Positions 43,936 through 52,675 of a stretch of DNA of 64,000 bases are shown here, piece by piece; position 1 is the stretch's first letter; the number at the start of each line of letters is the position of its first letter. This DNA is from Streptomyces sp. NBC_00572 (GTDB taxonomy: Bacteria; Actinomycetota; Actinomycetes; Streptomycetales; Streptomycetaceae), in NCBI RefSeq assembly GCF_026341815.1, contig NZ_JAPENX010000001.1:6324001-6388000 (forward strand), in the 5' to 3' direction. Under the pieces are notes generated by a model. It was not told the DNA's origin and ran no database searches. It saw only the letters and a program-made list of their open reading frames with translations. The position numbers and the translations under genes were made by a program.

Positions 43936-44757
43936 TCAGTCCTTCCGTTCCTCCGCCGCCTCCAGGGTGAAGAGCGCCCCCTCCGGGTCCCGGACCACCA
44001 CCGCCCGGCGCCCGTCGGCCGCTTCCGGGCCGCGTACCCCGCCCCAGTCCCCGCCGGGCACCACCGACCCGCCGTTGGCCACGACGGCCACCGCGGCGGC
44101 CTCGGGGTCCGGCACCCGGAAGCGCACCAGCCAGCGCGGGCGCAGTTGCGGCTGGGGCGAGGTGACCTCGACCGGCCCGCTGTTCAGCCGGGCGACCGCC
44201 TCGCCGCCACGCCGCAGCACCACCCTGTCCTGCTCGTACGACACCTCGAAGCTGCCGGGGCCGCCGTCCGCCCAGCGGAGCACCTCGCCGTAGAACACGG
44301 CCGCCTCGAAGGCGTCCCGCGTGTGCAGCTCCAGCCAGGCGGGCGCCGACTGCTCGCCGATGTGCCAGCGGGTCTCCGTCCGCCCCTCCCAGACGCCGAA
44401 CGTCGCACCCTCCCGGTCGGTGGCGAGCGCCGCCCGACCGTGCGGCGGATAGGACACCGGACCCACCCCGACGGTGCCGCCGCGCTCCCGGATCCGCGCC
44501 ACCGCCTCGTCGGCGTCGTCCACGGCGAAGAACGCCGTCCAGGCCACCCGCACGGACAGCTCGGCCGCCACCGCCGCGATCCCGGCCACGGGCACCTCAC
44601 CCAGCTGCCCCACCGAGAACTCCCGCTCCCCGCCGCCGCGCCGGAACGTCCAGCCAAGGACTGCCCCGTAGAAGCGCTCCGCCGCGTCGAGATCGCGTGC
44701 GGCCAGACTCAGCCAGCACGGTTCTCCCACCGCCTCTCCGGTCGTCGGCCCCGACAC
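43936..44757 (-). CDS. Two-domain VOC family protein (third paralogue)
   Basis: This 273-residue protein starts with GTG 44757, 8 bp after GAGGAGG. It has the same plan as the other two: an N-terminal VOC domain with EPCWLSLAARDLDAAERFYG and LGWTFRRGGG, and a second with PAWLELHTRDAFEAAVFYGE. It ends with VVVRDPEGALFTLEAAEERK. No metal-binding triad is clear. It converges with the MFS gene and is next to a divergent GNAT gene. Confidence 0.85.
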   Translation of the reverse strand: MSGPTTGEAVGEPCWLSLAARDLDAAERFYGAVLGWTFRRGGGEREFSVGQLGEVPVAGIAAVAAELSVRVAWTAFFAVDDADEAVARIRERGGTVGVGPVSYPPHGRAALATDREGATFGVWEGRTETRWHIGEQSAPAWLELHTRDAFEAAVFYGEVLRWADGGPGSFEVSYEQDRVVLRRGGEAVARLNSGPVEVTSPQPQLRPRWLVRFRVPDPEAAAVAVVANGGSVVPGGDWGGVRGPEAADGRRAVVVRDPEGALFTLEAAEERKD

Positions 44758-44907
44758 CGGCACCACCTCCTCGTCGTCCTGCTCGCTGCGTGCGTCGTGC
44801 GCCCCTTCCCCGCTCCACGACCCGGCATGCGCGCACTCACCCGAGTGCCGCCGATCACCACCCGCCCGGGTGCGCCGCCCGCGGGGCGCGGGAGATAACG
44901 TCCGGTC

Positions 44908-45516
44908 ATGAGCCGCCCGTACCCACAGCTCCGAGAGGCCTCCGACGCAGGTCCGGGCCCGTCCGCCGCGCCCCTGCTGCTGCGCCCCTGGGCGTACGAG
45001 GACGCCGAAGCGCTCGTGCGCCATCACCGGGACCCGCAACTGCGGGCATGGCTCGCCACCCATCTGGACACCGAACGGCAGGCACGCGCGTGGGTGGCTG
45101 CCCAGAGCGAGGGCCGGGCCGCCGGGACGAGGGTGGCGTTCGCCGTCGTCGAGGAGACGACGGCCGGGCTCACGGCGCCGCTCGGCCACATCGCCCTCAC
45201 CGGTGAGGGCGACGCGGCCGCACGCATCGGCTACTGGACCGCGCCGGAGGCACGCGGGCGCGGGATCGCCTCCCGGGCGCTGAACCTCGTCGCCCGGTGG
45301 GCGGCGGACGGCGAGAGCCCCTTCGCGGGGCGCGCCCTGGAACTCGTGCACGCCGTCGGTAACGAGGGCTCGTGCCGGACCGCCCTGGCCTGCGGCTTTC
45401 CCCTCATCGAGACCCTGCCCGCCGCCCCGCCGGCCCGGCCGCGCGCCCAGCACCTCCACAGGGCGACCGACCCGCGATCCCCGCGGGCGGTTCAGCGCGC
45501 CGCGCGGGCCGCGTAG
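44908..45516 (+). CDS. GNAT acetyltransferase (RimJ/RimL type)
   Basis: This 202-residue protein contains LLLRPWAYEDAEALVRHHRD near its start and the GNAT motif IGYWTAPEARGRGIASRALN. It likely acetylates an amine on a protein or small molecule. The C-terminal tail is low in complexity (PPARPRAQHLHRATDPRSPR). The last 25 bp overlap the 3' end of the convergent flavoprotein gene (45492-45516), an unusual antisense overlap of stops. Confidence 0.88.
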   Translation: MSRPYPQLREASDAGPGPSAAPLLLRPWAYEDAEALVRHHRDPQLRAWLATHLDTERQARAWVAAQSEGRAAGTRVAFAVVEETTAGLTAPLGHIALTGEGDAAARIGYWTAPEARGRGIASRALNLVARWAADGESPFAGRALELVHAVGNEGSCRTALACGFPLIETLPAAPPARPRAQHLHRATDPRSPRAVQRAARAA

Positions 45517-48230
45517 GCGCGCACGTCGGCATCGGGGTCGTCGCCGGCCCCCGCCAGTGCCGTACGGGCCGTGGGGTCGTCCCGGTGGACGAGGAGCGAC
45601 AGGACGGCGGCCTTCCGGACGTCGGCGTTCGGGTCGGCGAGCGCTTTGGCGAGCGCGGGGACGGCAAGGTCGGCCGGGGTGCCCCGGAGCGCGGTCGCGG
45701 CGCCGGAGCGGACCTGCCACGCGGGATCGCCGAGGGCGGCTTCGGCCCTCACCGCGTAGGCGGGCGGGCACCCGGTGCCGGCCAGGGCGGCCAGGGCCGC
45801 CCCCCGGACGAGCGGGTCGGGATCGTCGAGCAGCGGGCCGAGCGGTCCCGGCGCCGGGTTCCGTACGGCCGCGAGACCCCGGGCCACCGCGACCCGCACC
45901 TCGCGGGCCGGGTCGTCGGCCGCCACCGCCAGCTCCGCGACCGCGTCCACGGAGACCAGGGCCCGGACGGCCTGGACGCGCACCTCCACGGTCGCGTCGG
46001 CGAGTGCTCCGGCGTACAGCGCGGCGTCCCCCAGCCGCAGGGCCCGCAGGACGTCGAGCGCGGCGGACCGCACGGCCGCGTCGGGTACGGCGAGGGCCGC
46101 CCGCAGACCGTCCCCGAGCTCCGGTACGGCGGGCAGCACCTCGACCAGCTCGCGCAGGGCCGCCGAGGCGGCGGCCCGGACCACGGGCGACGCGTCACGC
46201 AGCCGCGCGGCGAGCACCGGACCCGTACCGGCGGGCGCGGTCTCACCGAGGGCGGTGACGGCGGCAGCCCGTACGGCGGGATCGTCGTCGTCCAGATAGG
46301 GGCCGAGCGCGTCGAGATCGGGGGAGTCCTCGACGAGCGACAGGAGTCGGAGCAGTCGCGGGTGAGGGGAGGCGACCGCCGGGGCCTCGGCCGGGACCGG
46401 GCTGTGCGGATCCGTGTCGGTGAGCGGACGCGCCGCCGGGGCCGCGTCCCGGGGACCGGCCGTGGCGACCGGCACGAGCTCGACCTCGCCGAGGTGCCGC
46501 TCGGGACCACCCGGCGGCGCGAACTCCGGCACCGGCACCAGGTACGGCTCGACCGGCCGCGCCGTGAACTCCATCGCCCCGGAAGGGGACTTGCGCAGGT
46601 CCAGATGGTGCAGCCAGCCCGTGTCGTCCCGCTCCGGGTGATCGAGCCGCTCGTGGTAGAGACCCCAGCGCGACTCCGTCCGGGCGAGCGAGGCGCGTGC
46701 CGCCATCTCGGCGCAGTCCCGGATGAACGACACCTCCGCGCACCGCATCAACTCGTGCGCCGTACGCGCACCCATCCCGGCGATCTCTCCCGACATCCGG
46801 GTGAACGCCTCGACGGCCAGGGAGAGTTTCGCTCCCGTCTTCGGAGGAGCCACGTAGTCGTTGACGAACCGCCGCAGTTTGTACTCGACCTGGGGCTGCG
46901 GCGGCCCCTCCGGATGCCGCAGCGGCCGGTAGACGAGTTCGTGGGCCGCGGCGAGCTGCTCGGGGTCCAACTCCCCTTCGTACGCCGTGTACCGGGATGC
47001 GTCCTCGCCCGCCAGGTCACCGAAGACGAACGCGCCGATCATGTAGTTGTGCGGTACGGAAGCCAGGTCGCCGGCCGCGTAGAGCCGGGGCACGGTCGTC
47101 CGGGCGTGGGCGTCCACCCGTACGCCCGAGGCCGAATGACCGCCGCACAGTCCGATCTCCGAGATGTGCATCTCGATGTCATGGGTTCGGTAGTCGTGTC
47201 CCCGGTTCTCGTGGAAGGTGCCGCGCGTGGGCCGCTCCGTGGTGTGCAGGATCGACTCGACCGCGCCGATGGTCTCCTCGGGGAGATGGCTCAGTTTGAG
47301 GTACACCGGGGCCCGGTCCGAGGCGAGTTCGGCCGCGAACTCGGCCATCATCTGCCCCGACCAGTAGTCCGACTCCACGAACCGCTCGCCGTGCCGGTTC
47401 ACCTGGTAGCCGCCGAAGGGGTTGGCGACATAGGCGCAGGCCGGGCCGTTGTAGTCCTTGATCAGGGGGTTGATCTGGAAGCACTCGATGCCGGTCAGCG
47501 CCGCGCCCGCGTGGTAGGCCATGGCGTAGCCGTCGCCCGCGTTCGTCGGGTTCTCGTACGTCCCGTACAGATAGCCGGAGGCGGGCAGGCCCAGGCGCCC
47601 GCAGGGGCCGGTGGCCAGGATCACGGCCCCTGCCCGGACGACGACGAACTCGCCTGTACGGGTGTTGAATCCGGCCGCCCCGATCGCCCGCCCGTCGTCC
47701 GGGTGGGTGAGGACACGGACCGGCATGACCCGGTTCTCGATGCGGATCCGCTCCCGCATCTCCCGCCGCCGCAGCTGCCGGTAGAGGACCTTCTTCACGT
47801 CCTTGCCCTCGGGCATGGGCAGCACGTACGAGCCGGACCGGTGCACCTGCCGGACCGCGTACTCCCCGTGCTCGTCCTTCTCGAACTTCACCCCGTACGA
47901 CTCCAGCCGCTGCACCATGCCGAAGCCGCGGGTCGCCGTCTGCCGGACCGTCGACTGGTCCACCAGGCCGTCGTTGGCGCGGGTGATCTCGGCGACGTAG
48001 TCGTCCGGTTCGGCGCGGCCCGGCACGACCGCGTTGTTGACGCCGTCCATGCCCATCGCCAGGGCACCGGAGTGCCGGACGTGCGCCTTCTCCAGAAGTA
48101 TGACGTTCGCCCCGCGCTCGGCGGCGGTCAGCGCGGCCATCGTGCCGGCGGTGCCGCCGCCGACGACGAGCACGTCGCAGGAGAGCTCGGTCGCGTCGGC
48201 GAGATCGGGCACGGTCAGGGGGGTGTCCAC
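45492..48230 (-). CDS. AprA/fumarate-reductase-like flavoprotein fused to HEAT repeats
   Basis: This 912-residue protein starts with GTG 48230, 7 bp after AAAGG. Residues about 15-575 form an FAD-dependent fumarate reductase/adenylylsulfate-reductase-like domain: CDVLVVGGGTAGTMAALTAA (FAD), HVRHSGALAMGMDGVNNAVV (AprA-like), and AGDLASVPHNYMIGAFVFGD (second FAD motif). After a proline/alanine linker, residues about 640-912 are nine HEAT/PBS-like repeats such as DPAVRAAAVTALGET and DAAVRSAALDVLRAL. HEAT tails are not usual in AprA or SdhA. It closes an operon of ferredoxin and importer genes. A redox reaction on the imported compound is likely, but the substrate is unknown. Confidence 0.88.
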   Translation of the reverse strand: MDTPLTVPDLADATELSCDVLVVGGGTAGTMAALTAAERGANVILLEKAHVRHSGALAMGMDGVNNAVVPGRAEPDDYVAEITRANDGLVDQSTVRQTATRGFGMVQRLESYGVKFEKDEHGEYAVRQVHRSGSYVLPMPEGKDVKKVLYRQLRRREMRERIRIENRVMPVRVLTHPDDGRAIGAAGFNTRTGEFVVVRAGAVILATGPCGRLGLPASGYLYGTYENPTNAGDGYAMAYHAGAALTGIECFQINPLIKDYNGPACAYVANPFGGYQVNRHGERFVESDYWSGQMMAEFAAELASDRAPVYLKLSHLPEETIGAVESILHTTERPTRGTFHENRGHDYRTHDIEMHISEIGLCGGHSASGVRVDAHARTTVPRLYAAGDLASVPHNYMIGAFVFGDLAGEDASRYTAYEGELDPEQLAAAHELVYRPLRHPEGPPQPQVEYKLRRFVNDYVAPPKTGAKLSLAVEAFTRMSGEIAGMGARTAHELMRCAEVSFIRDCAEMAARASLARTESRWGLYHERLDHPERDDTGWLHHLDLRKSPSGAMEFTARPVEPYLVPVPEFAPPGGPERHLGEVELVPVATAGPRDAAPAARPLTDTDPHSPVPAEAPAVASPHPRLLRLLSLVEDSPDLDALGPYLDDDDPAVRAAAVTALGETAPAGTGPVLAARLRDASPVVRAAASAALRELVEVLPAVPELGDGLRAALAVPDAAVRSAALDVLRALRLGDAALYAGALADATVEVRVQAVRALVSVDAVAELAVAADDPAREVRVAVARGLAAVRNPAPGPLGPLLDDPDPLVRGAALAALAGTGCPPAYAVRAEAALGDPAWQVRSGAATALRGTPADLAVPALAKALADPNADVRKAAVLSLLVHRDDPTARTALAGAGDDPDADVRAYAARAAR

Positions 48231-48324
48231 GGGGTGCCTTTCGAAGCTTGGGGGCGGGGTGTGTCGGCGGGCGCTCGGCCGGGCCCGCGGTCGGACTCGG
48301 GGGCGGGCGCTCTCGGCCGGACCC

Positions 48325-49101
48325 TCAGAGGGAGTCGAGGACGCGGCGGCGCAGCACGGCCGTGTCCGGCGCCTGCCGGGCCTCGCGCGAGCGCGGGTGC
48401 GGTACGTCCAGGACCTCGCCGGACGCGAACAGGGCGACCCGGTCGCCGAGATGGAGCGCCTCGTCGACGTCGTGCGTGACGAACACGACGGTCGCACCCG
48501 TGCCCCGAAGGATCTCCACCAGCAGGTCCTGCATCCCGGCGCGGGTGTGGGCGTCGAGCGCGCCGAAGGGCTCGTCCATCAGGACCGCGCGGGGCCGTCC
48601 GGCGAGGGCGCGGGCCAGCTGGACGCGCTGCCGCTGCCCGCCGGACAGCTGGTGCGGCAGCTTGGCGGCGTGCCCGCCGAGCCCGACCCGCTCCAGCCAC
48701 TCCTCGGCCGCCCGGCGGCGCTCGGCCCGGGGGACCCGGCGGATGGCGAGCGGCAGTTCGACATTGGCACGGACCGTACGCCAGGGCAGCAGCGCGTCGT
48801 GCTGGAAGACCAGCGCCCGGTCGGCGCCGGGCCGGTGGATCGGCTCCCCGTCCTGGGTGACGCGCCCCTCCAACGGGGGCAGCAGCCCGGCGAGCGTACG
48901 GAGCAGGGTGGTCTTGCCGCAGCCGGAGGGACCGACCACGGCCAGCAGCTCGCCGGGCGCGATCCGCAGTTCCACCGGGCCGGGCACGGCGACCCCGTCG
49001 TGGTGGCCGAGCCGCACGCCGTGCAGGGCGAGTTCGGCGCCGGTGGGTGACGACACGGTCGTCGGCCGTGCGGACACGGCGGACGGGCTCACGGTGCTCA
49101 T
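48325..49101 (-). CDS. SsuB/TauB-type ABC transporter ATP-binding protein
   Basis: This 258-residue ATPase starts with ATG 49101. Walker A is LLAVVGPSGCGKTTLLRTLA, the signature is PHQLSGGQRQRVQLARALAG, and Walker B is RAVLMDEPFGALD. The sequence is closest in style to the nitrate/sulfonate/taurine class. It overlaps the permease gene by 4 bp. It drives the importer whose other parts are 49098-50078 and 50075-51442. A 94-bp gap separates it from the flavoprotein gene. Confidence 0.92.
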   Translation of the reverse strand: MSTVSPSAVSARPTTVSSPTGAELALHGVRLGHHDGVAVPGPVELRIAPGELLAVVGPSGCGKTTLLRTLAGLLPPLEGRVTQDGEPIHRPGADRALVFQHDALLPWRTVRANVELPLAIRRVPRAERRRAAEEWLERVGLGGHAAKLPHQLSGGQRQRVQLARALAGRPRAVLMDEPFGALDAHTRAGMQDLLVEILRGTGATVVFVTHDVDEALHLGDRVALFASGEVLDVPHPRSREARQAPDTAVLRRRVLDSL

Positions 49102-50078
49102 GGAACCGGCTCCTTCGCTGGCTGACGGACACGGGACGGGGCGGTCGCGGGGGTGCTCGCCGCACGGACGGGGCCGGCGGCCGGGATCCGGGCGGTCGGG
49201 CGCGGCAGCCAGGCCGTGACGCGGCGGCCGAGCGACTCGACCGCGGTGGACGTGAGCCAGCCCAGGGCGCCGATGGTGGCCATCCCGACGAAGACACCGG
49301 GGTAGTCGACGACCGTGTAGTCCTGCCAGGTGCGGTAGCCCACCCCGTACTCGCCGGAGATCATCTCCGCCGAGATCACGCAGATCCACGAGACGCCGAT
49401 GCCCACCGACAGACCGCCGAAGATCCCTGGCAGGGCGCCCGGCAGGACCACCGAGAACAGCACCCGCGCCCTGCTCCCGCCGAGGGTGAGTACCGCTTCC
49501 TCCCAGACCGGGTTCAGGGCCCTTACGGCGTGCCGGGTCGACACGAGCACGGGGAAGAGGGCCGCGGCGCAGGTGATGAAGACGATGCCCTGCTCGTTGG
49601 TGGGCAGCAGCAGGATCGCGACCGGCACCAGGGCGATGGCGGGGATCGGCCGTACCACCTCGACCAGCGGGCCCAGGATGTCGGCGGCCCACCGTGACCG
49701 GGCGACGGCCGTCCCGGCCGCCACGCCGAGGACGGCGGCAAGGAGGAAGCCGACGGAGATCCGGCGCAGACTGTGGCCGAGATCCTGCCAGTACGCCTCG
49801 GTGCCGACCCGGTCGGCGAGGGCGGAGGCGACCTCGACGACCGTGGGGAACTGCTCGAACCGCAGCCACAGATTGACGTCGAGGGAGGTCAGCAACTGCC
49901 AGATCCCGAGGGCCGCGAGCGGGGAGGCGACCCGGACCAGACGGCTGACGGCGGTCCGGGTACGCGCCTCACGACGCCCGGCGTTCGCGGTGGCGGCCTC
50001 ACTTCGACCGGCGTTCGCGGTGGCGGCCTCGCTTCGACCGGTGCTCGCCGTGCCGGTCTCACGGAGCCCGGCGGTCAT
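49098..50078 (-). CDS. SsuC/TauC-type ABC transporter permease
   Basis: This 326-residue permease starts with ATG 50078, overlapping the stop of the binding protein gene (ATGA). The N-terminus has three 10-residue copies based on GRSEAATANA (30-bp DNA repeats at 49971-50060), followed by a typical SsuC core. The EAA loop reads RALNPVWEEAVLTLGGSRAR, and helices include LRRISVGFLLAAVLGVAAGT. It ends with a proline-rich tail, TARIPAAGPVRAASTPATAP. It forms the membrane pore with a dimer partner, itself. Confidence 0.9.
   Translation of the reverse strand: MTAGLRETGTASTGRSEAATANAGRSEAATANAGRREARTRTAVSRLVRVASPLAALGIWQLLTSLDVNLWLRFEQFPTVVEVASALADRVGTEAYWQDLGHSLRRISVGFLLAAVLGVAAGTAVARSRWAADILGPLVEVVRPIPAIALVPVAILLLPTNEQGIVFITCAAALFPVLVSTRHAVRALNPVWEEAVLTLGGSRARVLFSVVLPGALPGIFGGLSVGIGVSWICVISAEMISGEYGVGYRTWQDYTVVDYPGVFVGMATIGALGWLTSTAVESLGRRVTAWLPRPTARIPAAGPVRAASTPATAPSRVRQPAKEPVP
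49971..50060. repeat. Three 30-bp tandem repeats inside the permease N-terminus
   Basis: Units at 49971-50000, 50001-50030 and 50031-50060 are nearly identical, encoding ten-residue copies (SEAATANAGR). They lie before the first transmembrane helix, so copy-number changes would not disturb the pore. Confidence 0.8.
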
Positions 50079-51442
50079 GAGGCGAGCCGCACGGCGTCCG
50101 CGTACGGGACGATCCGGGAGCCGGCGTGCCCGGAGACGTACCGCTCGGCGCCGGACCGGGTCACGAAGGCCCGCCACTCGGCGCCGTCCGCGACCCACAC
50201 CGCCCGGTCCGCGAACCACAACGTCCCCGTCACCGCGTCCGGCACGTAAGCGGCCCGCACGGAGGCCCCCTTGACGGCCTTCAGGAGCGCGGCGGGGCTG
50301 TCGAAGCTTCGGGTCGAGCTCTGACCCCTGAGCCACAGTTCGGCCTTCGGGGCGGTCGCCTTCGGGTACGCGAGGTCCGGCACCGCCCGGCCCAGCGGCG
50401 CGGTGTCGACGAAGGCGTCCACGTCGACGTCCGTCACGAGACCGGCCTCCTTCAGGACCGGCACGTCCTCCTTGAGCGCGGCGACCAGCTCCGGGCGGAG
50501 CGCCGGATCGAAGGTGGCGATGCCCTGGGCGCCGTTGTAGAGGTAGACCACCTCGGCCGGAAGCCCTGTCTCCTCGGCGACGGACTCGGCGGCGGCGACC
50601 GGGTGCTTCCGCAGATGATCCGTGGCGCGGTTCTGCGCGCGCAGGAACGCGTCGAGGACGGCGGGCCGTTGGCGGGCGAACTTCTCCCGGACGGTGACTC
50701 CGTGGAAGGTCGGCAGGTTCAGCTCGGCGCCGTCGTAGAGGGCCGTGGCCTTGCCCTGGAAGGCGAGCAGGCCGGGCCAGGCGACGAACTGGGACAGCGC
50801 GTCGACACTGCCCGCCGCCAGGGCCGAAGCCCCCACGCTCGGTTGCTGGTTGAGCTTGCTGACGTCCTTCGCCGGGTCGATTCCGGCCCGCCGCAGGGCC
50901 CGTACGAGAGTTCCGTCGGCGGCCGAACCGACACTGGTGGACACCTTGCGGCCCTTGAGGTCCGTGAGGGTCCGCAGCGGTGAACCGGGGTCGGTGACGA
51001 CGGTGTTGAGACCGCCGCGCAGGTTGTAGCCGGTGACCGCGACGAGCCGCGTCGGCTCCTTGAGCTGCTTGCCGCGTGCCGCGTTGATCAGCAGCGGGAA
51101 GTCGCCCATCGAACCGATGTCGATCTTTCCCGCCGTCATCTGCGCGGTGATCGGCGCGCCGGTCGCGTAGTCCTGCCAGACCACCCGGTAGCTGACGCCG
51201 TCCTTCCGGCCCCCGGCCTTCAACTCCTCCTCGAAGTAACCGAGGGAACGCAGCAGGGTGCCGGCGGTGACGGTGTTGATGGTCTTGGACTGGTAGCCGA
51301 CGGTGACCGTGACCGTCCTCCCGTCGGACGAGCTCCCGGCGTCGGTCCCGCAGGCGGTGGCGAGGGGCAGGACGAGAGCGAGGGGGAGGGCGAGGCGTCC
51401 GGCCCTCCGGTGGTGGAGCAGGGGAAGTCTTCCTCGGTACAT
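50075..51442 (-). CDS. SsuA-like substrate-binding lipoprotein with extra C-terminal domain
   Basis: This 455-residue protein starts with ATG 51442 and carries a lipoprotein signal, LALVLPLATACGTDAGSS. Residues about 45-350 match the nitrate/sulfonate/taurine binding fold (TVGYQSKTINTVTAGTLLRS; SVGASALAAGSVDALSQF). This is about 100 residues longer than a typical SsuA: the C-terminal part (about 366-455), with VTGTLWFADRAVWVADGAEW and GSRIVPYADAVRLAS, looks like a separate small domain. It weakly resembles the NosL copper-chaperone C-terminus, but the Cys-x-Met motif is absent. It is coupled with the permease gene. Confidence 0.85.
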   Translation of the reverse strand: MYRGRLPLLHHRRAGRLALPLALVLPLATACGTDAGSSSDGRTVTVTVGYQSKTINTVTAGTLLRSLGYFEEELKAGGRKDGVSYRVVWQDYATGAPITAQMTAGKIDIGSMGDFPLLINAARGKQLKEPTRLVAVTGYNLRGGLNTVVTDPGSPLRTLTDLKGRKVSTSVGSAADGTLVRALRRAGIDPAKDVSKLNQQPSVGASALAAGSVDALSQFVAWPGLLAFQGKATALYDGAELNLPTFHGVTVREKFARQRPAVLDAFLRAQNRATDHLRKHPVAAAESVAEETGLPAEVVYLYNGAQGIATFDPALRPELVAALKEDVPVLKEAGLVTDVDVDAFVDTAPLGRAVPDLAYPKATAPKAELWLRGQSSTRSFDSPAALLKAVKGASVRAAYVPDAVTGTLWFADRAVWVADGAEWRAFVTRSGAERYVSGHAGSRIVPYADAVRLAS

Positions 51443-51456
51443 GGGAGTTCGGCCTT

Positions 51457-51684
51457 TCACCGGAGCAGGTAGGGCATGTTGACGGTGACCGCGCCGGTGG
51501 GGCAGCGGGCGGCGCACGGGCCGCAGTACCAGCACTCGTCCACGTGCATGTACGCCTTGCCGTCCTCCTCGCGGATCGCGAGCGAGTCCAGCGGACACAT
51601 GTCGACGCAGAGCGTGCATCCGTCGATGCACTTCGACTCGTCGATGGTCACGGGCACGTCGGCGCGCTGGGGGACCAGAGGCAT
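51457..51684 (-). CDS. Two-[4Fe-4S] ferredoxin, AprB-like
   Basis: This 75-residue protein carries two cysteine sets. The first is CIDGCTLCVDMCPLDSL and the second is ECWYCGPCAARCPTGAV. The ECWYCGPC motif with an aromatic residue next to the cysteine resembles AprB and related small ferredoxins that pair with AprA-like flavoproteins. It is in the same operon as such a flavoprotein, 15 bp before the binding-protein gene. It most likely carries electrons to or from the flavoprotein. Confidence 0.93.
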   Translation of the reverse strand: MPLVPQRADVPVTIDESKCIDGCTLCVDMCPLDSLAIREEDGKAYMHVDECWYCGPCAARCPTGAVTVNMPYLLR

Positions 51685-51741
51685 GGCTGTCTCCAGGAAG
51701 GGGGTGGGCGGAGCGGGGAGGGGAGCAGTGGGGGGAGCGGG

Positions 51742-52509
51742 TCAGAGCGAGCGGCGCAGGACGCCGCCCATGGTGATGCGGTCGCCGCGGAACCGGATGA
51801 ACTCCAGATCCACCGGCCGTCCGTCGGGCAGACAGGTCAGCCGTTCCAGCATCAGGACGGCGGCCCCGCGCGGGGCCTGGAGCACGGCGGCGGAGTGCGC
51901 GTCGGCGTTGACGGCCTCCAGGGTGATCTCGGCGTGGCCCAGCGGACCGCCGGTCAGCTGTTCCAGGAGCCGGAACACATCGGTGTTCTCCAGGTCGCAG
52001 CCGAGGAGTTCACCCCCGATGTCCATCGGGAGGTACGACAGGTCGAGGGAGAGCGGCAGCCCGTTGAGCCGACGCAGCCGCTCGATGCAGAGCACATCGG
52101 AGTGCTCCGGCAGCCCGAGCCGGTGGGCCACCGGCCCCGGAGCGGAGACCGGCCCGACGGTCCGGACCTCGTTGGTGACCCGCCCGTGCTCGCGCAGCGT
52201 CTCGGCGAGCCCCTGGAGCCGGTCGAGGCCGTGCGGATACTTCTCGCACACCACCACCGTGCCGACCCCCGGCTGCCGCTCGACGATCTGTTCGCCCCGC
52301 AGGAGGTCGAGGGCCTGCCGGACGGTGTTCCGGCTGGCCCGGTAGTCGGCCGCGATCACGTCCTCGAGAGGAAGGATCCCGCCGGGGAAGCCACCCGCCA
52401 GGATCTGGTGGCGCAGCAGGTCGGCGAGCTGCCGCGCCCGGTCCGCACGCAGCCGCCGACGGCGGGCGGCGGCGACGGGGCGGGCGGCGGAAGCGGCTTC
52501 GGGGGGCAT
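51742..52509 (-). CDS. GntR/UTRA family regulator
   Basis: This 255-residue protein starts with ATG 52509. The winged helix (about 25-95) has ADYRASRNTVRQALDLLRGE. A UTRA ligand domain follows (about 110-250), with PLSLDLSYLPMDIGGELLG and RPVDLEFIRFRGDRITMGG. It is the first gene of the six-gene operon on the minus strand. GntR-UTRA proteins usually respond to a pathway metabolite, so its ligand may be the imported compound. The 166 bp upstream carries the operon promoter. Confidence 0.92.
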   Translation of the reverse strand: MPPEAASAARPVAAARRRRLRADRARQLADLLRHQILAGGFPGGILPLEDVIAADYRASRNTVRQALDLLRGEQIVERQPGVGTVVVCEKYPHGLDRLQGLAETLREHGRVTNEVRTVGPVSAPGPVAHRLGLPEHSDVLCIERLRRLNGLPLSLDLSYLPMDIGGELLGCDLENTDVFRLLEQLTGGPLGHAEITLEAVNADAHSAAVLQAPRGAAVLMLERLTCLPDGRPVDLEFIRFRGDRITMGGVLRRSL

Positions 52510-52675
52510 GACAAGGAACGTAGCGGCGGGGCGGCCCGGGTGGTGTTGCGGCAGTATTGCGCCACCTGACACACCGTACGCACCGCTCTGACCAGCGGAG
52601 ATGTCGAGTGGACGGCGAGATCCGCCACTTCGCCGCCCACGACGTGGACCAGCGGTTGCCCACCATGCGGGAAGC

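Noticed and set aside
45372..48479. A 1035-residue open frame on the plus strand
   Set aside because: It is the complement of the flavoprotein gene, with the repetitive arginine/glycine composition of a high-GC shadow and no domain.
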